This document shows positions 6,675 through 11,417 of a DNA stretch of 11,417 nucleotides, in pieces. How positions within the stretch are numbered: the stretch's first letter is position 1; each line of letters begins with the position of its first letter. Origin of the DNA: DASSRQ01 sp035701665 (GTDB lineage: Bacteria > Vulcanimicrobiota > Vulcanimicrobiia > Vulcanimicrobiales > Vulcanimicrobiaceae); contig DASSRQ010000139.1 of NCBI GenBank assembly GCA_035701665.1, forward strand, positions 1 to 11,417, in the 5' to 3' direction. The notes beneath the pieces are model-generated. The model was not told the origin of the DNA, searched no databases, and was given only the letters and a program-made list of their open reading frames with translations. Made by a program: the position numbers and the translations under genes.

Positions 6675-8046
6675 CGCCGCGCACCGGATCCATACGCGGA
6701 TCGATTGCAAGCAAGGCCGCCGGTTCGCTGAACAGCCCGTGATGAAGGATGTCGAGCGCTTCGGTGCGGTGTCCGAGTGCAAGCAGCGCGACCATCAAGT
6801 TATCGTACCCGACGGCATGCACGCGAAGTCCGCGGCGAGCCGTTGCAAGCGCCGCTTGCGCCGCACCCGATTCGTGCTCGGCGGCGTACGCGTGCGCGAG
6901 GAGTGCCGCTGCATCGTACCGGCACATCGAGCATGACGAGCCGTATGCGCGGTAGGCTGCGACAGCCGCGCGATCGTTTCCGAGCGCTTCGTACGAAAGG
7001 CCGATAATCTGATACACGCTGTACCGCTGCGGCGAAAGATCCAATGCCTGGCGGCCGTACGAAACGGCATCTTCATAACGCCGCGAAACGTACGCCGCCT
7101 GCGCGAGCCAATCGGTTGCGGCTACGCTCGACGGATCGAGATTTGCAGCGCGCTGCAGTTCTTTATAGCCGTCAACCGCTTTGCCGCTGCGCAGCAGCGC
7201 AGCGCCGTACCACTGATGCGCGGGCGCGTACGACGGATCCAGCGTTAGAGCGCGGCGATAAAACACGAACGCTTCTTGCATGCGCTCGCGATCCACGGCA
7301 ACCAGCCCCAGCACCGCGTTCGCTTGCGCCGATTCCGGATCGCGTGCGAGTGCTTCGCGCGCCAATGCTGCTGCTTTCGTCAGCTCGAGTTTCGGAGAGG
7401 ACGAACCGTAGCCGTAATCCGCAGCGATGGCGTAGGCAGATGCAAGACCTGCATAGCCTTTAGAGATCTTCGGATCGGTCGCGATAACTTGTTGGAAGTA
7501 GCGCTCGCTCTTGGCAATTGCCGACGCCGTGCGCTGGTTCCAATAATACTGCCCCATCGCATACAGACGGGCGCCTTCGGGTGAAAGCGCGGCTTCATGG
7601 CGCGCTTGCGACTTCGCGATATCGAACGTCGCGACGCCGGCGATAACCGCCAACAGGCACGCAACCGCGGCCATCGGTAGGAAACGGCGCTGCATGCGCA
7701 CGGCGGGCGTGCGCGCGGGCACCGGGACGGCCGCAACTTCGGCGGCAAGCGGCGCGACGAAGCGGTATCCGCGGCGCGGCAGCGTTTCGATAACGTCGTG
7801 TTCCCAATGCGCCCGCAGCGTTTTGCGGATCACATAGATGTTTTGCGCGAGATTCGCTTCCTCGACGAATCCATCGGGCCAGACGCGATCCAGCAACTCG
7901 TTTTTCGTCACGAGTTCGCCTGGCCGCTCGACAAGTCCAAGGAGTGTTTCGACTACCTTTGGTCCAAGCGGCAGCGGCTGTGTATCAACCGAAAGCAATA
8001 GTTGTTCTTTGTCGAGCCGGAACGGCCCGAAGCGGTACGACGCCAT
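6637..8046 (-). CDS. Membrane-anchored winged-helix regulator with TPR domain (CadC/ToxR-like)
   Basis: 469 aa. Residues 1-100 are an OmpR/PhoB-type winged helix ('YRFGPFRLDKEQLLL', 'GELVTKNELLDRVWPD', 'VEEANLAQNIYVIRKTLR', ending 'VIETLPRRGYRFVAPL'). A single membrane segment lies at ~122-142, and the rest is an extracytoplasmic stretch of TPR helices (~160-460), for example 'AQANAVLGLVAVDRERMQEA' and 'APAHQWYGAALLRSGKAVDG'. It has no phospho-acceptor domain, so, as in CadC and ToxR, a membrane protein would bind DNA directly from the inner membrane. AGGAG lies 8 bases before the ATG. The gene is followed by, and overlaps, the CMD-like gene and is divergent from the DUF5916 gene across an 80-base gap with an inverted repeat. 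It may control either neighbour; that is inference. Confidence 0.9.
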   Translation of the reverse strand: MASYRFGPFRLDKEQLLLSVDTQPLPLGPKVVETLLGLVERPGELVTKNELLDRVWPDGFVEEANLAQNIYVIRKTLRAHWEHDVIETLPRRGYRFVAPLAAEVAAVPVPARTPAVRMQRRFLPMAAVACLLAVIAGVATFDIAKSQARHEAALSPEGARLYAMGQYYWNQRTASAIAKSERYFQQVIATDPKISKGYAGLASAYAIAADYGYGSSSPKLELTKAAALAREALARDPESAQANAVLGLVAVDRERMQEAFVFYRRALTLDPSYAPAHQWYGAALLRSGKAVDGYKELQRAANLDPSSVAATDWLAQAAYVSRRYEDAVSYGRQALDLSPQRYSVYQIIGLSYEALGNDRAAVAAYRAYGSSCSMCRYDAAALLAHAYAAEHESGAAQAALATARRGLRVHAVGYDNLMVALLALGHRTEALDILHHGLFSEPAALLAIDPRMDPVRGDAAFRRYTQSPG

Positions 8047-8067
8047 CGCTTCGTCTCCTAACGGGGC

Positions 8068-8091
8068 AATCTTGATGGAATTCTCAAGATT
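8068..8091. promoter_or_regulatory. Perfect inverted repeat (8-8-8) in a divergent promoter region
   Basis: AATCTTGA (8068-8075) and TCAAGATT (8084-8091) are exact inverted copies separated by 8 bases. The element ends about 32 bases before the likely transcription start of the DUF5916 gene and lies 22 bases upstream of the regulator's ATG. It is placed to act as a shared operator. It could also be part of the regulator's 5' leader as a hairpin. Confidence 0.6.
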
Positions 8092-8110
8092 TCGCGCCCA
8101 GCCTTGCGCC

Positions 8111-8116
8111 TATACT
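8111..8116 (+). promoter_or_regulatory. -10 box of the DUF5916 gene, probably leaderless
   Basis: TATACT is one base from the sigma-70-type consensus. Transcription would start near 8123, about 3 bases before the ATG at 8126, and no ribosome-binding site is present between them. The -35 zone (near 8088-8094) is poor and overlaps the inverted repeat, which fits a promoter needing an activator or being repressed there. Confidence 0.5.
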
Positions 8117-8125
8117 TACGGTCGC

Positions 8126-10393
8126 ATGATTCGCTTTGCTTCACTTACTGCCGTGTTCGCCGCCTTACTGCTGTGGAGCGCCCCGGCCCGGGCGGCCGTG
8201 ACGGCCCAGACCCCGGTCGCCGCGGCCAGGGCCGAACACCCGCTCCCGCTCGATCCGTCGCTGGCGGACCCCCTGTGGCAGCAGGGGGCGATCCCGGTGC
8301 CGGGCAGCTTCGAGAACCTCACGACGCGCGCCGGAGCGCCGCTGGCCACCCAGGTTTGGATGCTGTACGACAGCCGGAACCTGTACGTCGCCATGCGTGC
8401 GGAGCAGCGCGGCCTGCCGATTACGGCGGGACAGGCTACGAACGACGTGGGCTTCGGCCTGGACGACTTCATGGGGGTCGGCATCGACACGAGCGGCGTC
8501 GGCAGCCAGGCGTATCTCTTTGAAGTCACCCCGCGCGGCGTGCGTTACGAACAGGCCAGCGAGAACGCCCGCTACCGTCCGCGCTGGCAGGCGGCGGCGT
8601 CGGTCAAGGGGTCGGCCTGGACCGCGGTCTTCATCATCCCGCTGCGCACCATGCGCATCCACGCCGGCAATCCGCAGACGTGGCGCATCAACTTCATCCG
8701 GGCCATCGCCGCGAACGCGGAGCATTACACCTGGTCTTACGACGGCTTGATGCAGGACGCACCGGTCGGAAGCGGCTGGCCGGCGTTCACCGACGTCCGC
8801 TATTGGGCGCAGTGGACGGGCATCCAAGTGGACCGCTCGCTGCTCAGCGCGGCAAAACCGAGCCCGCGGGCGGAGATCTACGGGCTCGAGAGCGCCGGCG
8901 CCGACCGCGACGTTTTCCAGCAAGCCAACGGCGCGTTCGAGCGGCAGCACGTACGCGTTACCGGTTTGGACGTGACGTATCCCGTCACGCCGACGATCAA
9001 CTTCGTGGGCACGCTGAACCCCGATTTCTCCAACGTCGAGATCGATCAGCAGACGATCGCGCCGCAAGAGTTCCGCCGGCAACTGCAAGAGTACCGCCCG
9101 TTCTTCACGCAAGGCGCGTCGTTCATCAACGCGGACGCAATTCAGATCGGTCCGAACCTGCTGTTTTACTCGCCTTCGGTCGGCCCGTTCGACCGCGGCG
9201 AGAAGATCGAAGGCACGTTCGGAAAGCAGTCGTTCGGTGTGCTGAACTTCCGCGGTTTCGACCAGACCACGGGCAACACGTTTGACGACACCGCGTACGG
9301 TTACAAGCACGCGCTGCAGAACCGCACGTTCCTCTACTGGGTCGACGGCGTAAGCGCGCATCATAGTTTGTTCGGCAGCGATGAAAGCAACGAAGGCGGC
9401 GTTGCCGTGCGAAATCTGCGTACGGGATTCGTGGGCGGGTTCGACTACGGCACCGAAACGGGCTCGTGGGTACCCGGCGGCCACGCGCAAACGTTTACGG
9501 GCTTTCTCGACGTGCACAAGCCGAATTACGAAGTCAACGTCGGCGAAAACCAGATCACGCCGAATTTTAATCCAATCGACGGTTTCACGGCCACGTCCGA
9601 CGTTCAAGGTCCGAATATGTTTTTGGATACGTCGGGCGCAACGCGCGCTCTGAAGAATTTCATCATCTTCGCGAGTGCGGACCGCTATCTCGATCGTTCC
9701 GGCGCCGTGCACCAAGCCGACTCGAGTTTGTCGCTCAATGCGACGTTCCAAAACGGCTTCTCGATCGACGGCTTGGGTCCGAACGTGAGCGAACTGCGCA
9801 ACTACTCGGTCATCGATCCCGCTGCGTTCGGAACGACGTGCGACGATCCGTCGCTGCCGCGTTCGTCGTTTACCGGTTTTCCGGCGTACCGCTGCGGCCG
9901 TACCGACACGTATAACTTGTTCTTCATTCCGATCGGATATCACGACGGCACGCCATCGCCTATCGATGTTTCGGAAGGCTTCGGACGTTTCGGGTACGGC
10001 ATGGTCGGAAGCAACGATAACGGACCCGATTACTTGCATCTGTACACGCTTTCGTTCTCGCGGCCCATCGCGCGCGTACTCTCGCTCGGATTCGAATGGG
10101 ACGGCACGTACGAACGCGCGCTGCACAGCGGTGCGACGGATGCACAGTTTTTGCGCCGTCTTTCGTTAGGAGCGCAACTCGGTCCAGATTCGAACCTCAC
10201 CCTCTCTTTGCGCGGAATCAGCGGGCGCGGCGGCTTCGCGCTTCCCGGTACAAACGTTGCTGCAGCGTTTCACCGCCGCTTCCGCAGCGGCGACGAACTG
10301 TTCGTGAATTTCGGAACGCCTGCCGCTTCTAGCACGCTCAACCGATTTATCGTCAAATACTTATTTCGATTCGGCGGCGATTCCGGCACATAA
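8126..10393 (+). CDS. CBM9-like / DUF5916 outer-membrane protein
   Basis: 755 aa with a Sec signal peptide (residues 1-23, 'SAPARA' cleavage site). Residues ~40-230 are a family-9 carbohydrate-binding-like beta-sandwich ('LDPSLADPLWQQ', 'VWMLYDSRNLYVAMRAE'). The remainder is the DUF5916 domain, a membrane beta-barrel, recognised by 'TLNPDFSNVEIDQQTIAPQ' (NPDF at 298-301) and 'EYRPFFTQGASFINAD'. The final 'NRFIVKYLFRFGG' has the alternating pattern of a last outer-membrane strand. Length suits the family. Members are poorly characterised; a role in binding or uptake of saccharides or peptides is guessed from the CBM9 part. Start ATG 8126 precedes the signal peptide directly and suggests a leaderless mRNA. 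By hand count, lines in the first ~200 bases are 77-80% GC, lines near 9541-9720 only 50-63%, so the gene may be mosaic. Confidence 0.88.
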   Translation: MIRFASLTAVFAALLLWSAPARAAVTAQTPVAAARAEHPLPLDPSLADPLWQQGAIPVPGSFENLTTRAGAPLATQVWMLYDSRNLYVAMRAEQRGLPITAGQATNDVGFGLDDFMGVGIDTSGVGSQAYLFEVTPRGVRYEQASENARYRPRWQAAASVKGSAWTAVFIIPLRTMRIHAGNPQTWRINFIRAIAANAEHYTWSYDGLMQDAPVGSGWPAFTDVRYWAQWTGIQVDRSLLSAAKPSPRAEIYGLESAGADRDVFQQANGAFERQHVRVTGLDVTYPVTPTINFVGTLNPDFSNVEIDQQTIAPQEFRRQLQEYRPFFTQGASFINADAIQIGPNLLFYSPSVGPFDRGEKIEGTFGKQSFGVLNFRGFDQTTGNTFDDTAYGYKHALQNRTFLYWVDGVSAHHSLFGSDESNEGGVAVRNLRTGFVGGFDYGTETGSWVPGGHAQTFTGFLDVHKPNYEVNVGENQITPNFNPIDGFTATSDVQGPNMFLDTSGATRALKNFIIFASADRYLDRSGAVHQADSSLSLNATFQNGFSIDGLGPNVSELRNYSVIDPAAFGTTCDDPSLPRSSFTGFPAYRCGRTDTYNLFFIPIGYHDGTPSPIDVSEGFGRFGYGMVGSNDNGPDYLHLYTLSFSRPIARVLSLGFEWDGTYERALHSGATDAQFLRRLSLGAQLGPDSNLTLSLRGISGRGGFALPGTNVAAAFHRRFRSGDELFVNFGTPAASSTLNRFIVKYLFRFGGDSGT

Positions 10394-10425
10394 GTTTACG
10401 TTTTCACGTATTGTATGAAACAAAA

Positions 10426-10455
10426 GTTGTAGGCGCGGTGTAGAGTGGAGTGTAG
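10426..10455 (+). promoter_or_regulatory. Three direct repeats ending TGTAG, PhoB-box-like spacing
   Basis: GTTGTAG (10426-10432), GGTGTAG (10437-10443) and AGTGTAG (10449-10455) follow each other with spacers of 4 and 5 bases, a period of 11-12 bases or one helical turn. OmpR/PhoB-type winged-helix proteins bind tandem 7-mers spaced in this way. The repeats lie 50-79 bases before the start of the 54-aa ORF. No clear -10/-35 pair was found nearby, so function is inferred. Confidence 0.45.
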
Positions 10456-10464
10456 ATTACAGAT

Positions 10465-10483
10465 GAGGCGCGGGTGGCGCCTC
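10465..10483 (+). promoter_or_regulatory. Hairpin just upstream of the small ORF's ribosome-binding site
   Basis: GAGGCGC (10465-10471) and GCGCCTC (10477-10483) pair perfectly over 7 bases with a 5-base loop. The ribosome-binding site AAAGGA starts 7 bases later (10491). There is no T run directly after it except the TTTT at 10497-10500, so it could protect the mRNA, tune translation or weakly attenuate; I cannot choose. Confidence 0.5.
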
Positions 10484-10504
10484 ACACCGCAAAGGATTTT
10501 ATTC

Positions 10505-10669
10505 GTGAAACGCGCGGCCAAACCGCAAGTAAAGGTTCAAGAAAAGCCTGAAAACGCACGTCCGACCATCGCGCTGGAGCGCGTACTCGTAAGCGGAACG
10601 TCGTCGTTCAGCGGCTGGGGACCTCGAGTTGCCGGTACTCCCGGTAATGTTTTGAAAAGCTGGAATTAA
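10505..10669 (+). CDS. 54-aa basic peptide with GWGP motif
   Basis: Small ORF of unrecognised family, GTG start. AAAGGA (10491-10496) is 8 bases upstream, a strong site; an in-frame ATG at 10445 lacks one and would run through the hairpin, so it is disfavoured. The N-terminus is lysine-rich ('VKRAAKPQVKVQEKPE'), the middle is 'RPTIALERVLVSG', and residues 32-42 read 'TSSFSGWGPRV', matching the 39-aa ORF at 500-619 over x-S-x-F-x-G-W-G-P-K/R-L/V. It ends 'VLKSWN'. No signal peptide, membrane segment or cysteine. It stands alone between the DUF5916 gene and a terminator, with repeats on both sides. It might be a precursor of a modified peptide, a signalling peptide or a small RNA- or ribosome-binding protein; no maturation enzyme is visible here. 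Confidence 0.65.
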   Translation: MKRAAKPQVKVQEKPENARPTIALERVLVSGTSSFSGWGPRVAGTPGNVLKSWN

Positions 10670-10682
10670 TACAGCATTAAAG

Positions 10683-10715
10683 TTTCATCCGTACGATATA
10701 TCGTATGAGATGAAA
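10683..10715. repeat. Two-part inverted repeat downstream of the 54-aa ORF
   Basis: Outer arms TTTCATC (10683-10689) and GATGAAA (10709-10715) enclose a perfect 14-base palindrome TACGATATATCGTA (10692-10705), with 2 and 3 unpaired bases between. It begins 13 bases after the stop codon. No T tract follows on either strand, so it is not a standard terminator; an mRNA-stabilising hairpin or a protein-binding palindrome are the options. Confidence 0.6.
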
Positions 10716-10717
10716 AA

Positions 10718-10751
10718 ATGAACGCTACCGACCTCCACCGGTTTCGTTCAT
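10718..10751. repeat. Second inverted repeat downstream of the 54-aa ORF
   Basis: ATGAACG (10718-10724) pairs with CGTTCAT (10745-10751), and inside it ACCG (10727-10730) pairs with CGGT (10739-10742) around an 8-base loop. It follows the previous inverted repeat by 2 bases, so the two would form stacked hairpins in a 3' leader before the terminator. Confidence 0.55.
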
Positions 10752-10780
10752 TTCGACTCCTCGTATAGTGCAGCAAGGAC

Positions 10781-10822
10781 GGGCCGGCGATGTCTCCACC
10801 ATCGCCGGTCCAAATTTTTTTT
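10781..10822 (+). terminator. Rho-independent terminator after the 54-aa ORF
   Basis: An 11-pair stem (10781-10791 with 10801-10811, one G-U pair) with a 9-base loop is followed by AAA and eight T residues (10815-10822) on the plus strand. It ends the plus-strand transcript carrying the small ORF. The last T directly precedes the stop codon of the opposite-strand aldo/keto reductase; that strand has only a weak T content after the stem, so bidirectional action is doubtful. Confidence 0.88.
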
Positions 10823-11417
10823 CTAGCTAAGGTAAGGCTCGAAGGGCGTCACCGGCTCGAGGATGGCGTTCATCTCTTCGAAGATGGCCGGATCGGCCTC
10901 CAGATCGCCCGCGGCCGCGTTGTCGTCCACGTGTGCGGCTTTCGTCGCACCTACGATTACGCTGCTCACTGCCGGCTGCCGCAAGCACCAGAGCAGTGCC
11001 AACTGCGCGAGCGTCACCCCGGCCCGCTGCGCCAGGGGCTTCAACTTGGCCACGGCGTCCAGAACGGGCTGCGTAAAGTAGTCTTCCATCATGTCGCGGC
11101 TGGCGGAGGCCGCCCGCGTTCCGGCGGGGGGATGCTGCGCGTCCGTGTACTTGCCGGTCAGGATTCCCATCGCCAGGGGCGACCAGACGACGTTTCCGAG
11201 TCCGTACTCCCGGCAGACGGGCAGCACGCGCTGCTCGATGCGGCGCCATAGGGCGCTGTATTGCGGCTGGTTGCTGATGGGGACGGCCCACCCGTGCGCG
11301 CGGCACAGCGTGACGGCGGCGGCGATCTGGTCGGCGTTCCATTCGGACGTGCCCCAATAGAGAATCTTGCCGGAGCGCACGAGGTCGTCCATCATCTGGC
11401 ACGTCTCTTCGAGCGGC
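10823..11417 (-). CDS. Aldo/keto reductase, C-terminal part (5' end outside the window)
   Basis: The last 197 residues of an NADPH-dependent aldo/keto reductase of the voltage-gated potassium-channel beta-subunit-like type. Visible blocks: 'VRSGKILYWGTSEWNADQI' (strand and helix of the TIM barrel), 'ISNQPQYSALWRR', 'YGLGNVVWSPLAMGILTGKY', and the C-terminal cofactor-binding 'SSVIVGATKAAHVDDN'. The catalytic Asp-Tyr-Lys-His residues lie in the missing N-terminal half. The frame is open to the right edge (PLEETCQMMDDLVRSG), so the ATG at 11395 is internal, not the start. Substrates of this group are small aldehydes and ketones; which one cannot be told. Convergent with the 54-aa ORF, stop codon adjoining its terminator. 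Confidence 0.92.
   Translation of the reverse strand, partial: PLEETCQMMDDLVRSGKILYWGTSEWNADQIAAAVTLCRAHGWAVPISNQPQYSALWRRIEQRVLPVCREYGLGNVVWSPLAMGILTGKYTDAQHPPAGTRAASASRDMMEDYFTQPVLDAVAKLKPLAQRAGVTLAQLALLWCLRQPAVSSVIVGATKAAHVDDNAAAGDLEADPAIFEEMNAILEPVTPFEPYLS

Noticed and set aside
6675..6782. Longer N-terminus for the CMD-like protein
   Set aside because: The added 36 residues lie wholly inside the TPR regulator gene, show no family similarity, and have no ribosome-binding site.
8165..10126. 653-aa open frame antisense to the DUF5916 gene
   Set aside because: Arg-rich composition without domains or start signals; it is the usual mirror frame of a GC-rich gene that is clearly coding on the plus strand.
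10397..10410. Short inverted repeat TACGT-N4-ACGTA after the DUF5916 stop
   Set aside because: Only 5 pairs and no T tract; too weak to call a terminator or operator.
10445..10504. ATG start at 10445 for the 54-aa ORF
   Set aside because: No ribosome-binding site, and the added residues would be coded by the hairpin; GTG 10505 with AAAGGA is better.

Overview
The window is a GC-rich bacterial chromosomal stretch with eight recognisable genes (two cut by the window edges) and three small ORFs that I read as likely real. The cell is probably diderm: one gene encodes a signal-peptide-bearing DUF5916-type outer-membrane barrel. The mix of a ToxR-like winged-helix/TPR regulator, a large ATPase-LuxR regulator, an M48-RDD fusion and DUF5916 reminds me of Candidatus Eremiobacterota (WPS-2) or related soil lineages. 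That placement is inference and only moderately sure. No mobile element, CRISPR array, rRNA or tRNA was seen.

Left part (1-865, all minus strand): a self-regulated operon reads 39-aa peptide, then YtrA-type GntR repressor, then ABC-transporter ATPase (running off the left edge). Three ACTAGT hexamers, two of them in a perfect inverted repeat, sit over its probable promoter. Just upstream is a strong terminator that closes the neighbouring LuxR transcript. A 22-aa proline/acid-rich ORF with a good ribosome-binding site lies between the luxR stop and that terminator.

Middle (863-8046): a 895-aa AAA-LuxR regulator is divergent from a PAS-diguanylate cyclase (SGDEF signature, I-site intact). The cyclase overlaps a membrane M48-RDD protein whose HExxH motif reads RELGH. 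Convergent to these is a two-gene minus-strand operon: a membrane-anchored winged-helix/TPR regulator followed by a carboxymuconolactone-decarboxylase/AhpD-like protein that keeps only one of the two AhpD cysteines. The stop codons of the two convergent units overlap.

Right part (8046-11417): a perfect 8-8-8 inverted repeat separates the TPR regulator from a divergent DUF5916 outer-membrane protein that looks leaderless. Its 5' third is much more GC-rich than the rest. After it comes a 54-aa GTG-start ORF with an elaborate flank: PhoB-box-like direct repeats and a hairpin before it, two more inverted repeats and a terminator after it. A 5'-truncated aldo/keto reductase on the opposite strand ends the window.

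The most unusual signal is that two of the small ORFs, about 10 kb apart on opposite strands and otherwise dissimilar, share the pattern S-x-F-x-G-W-G-P-(K/R)-(L/V). This suggests an undescribed small-peptide family, one member of which is co-transcribed with an ABC transporter.
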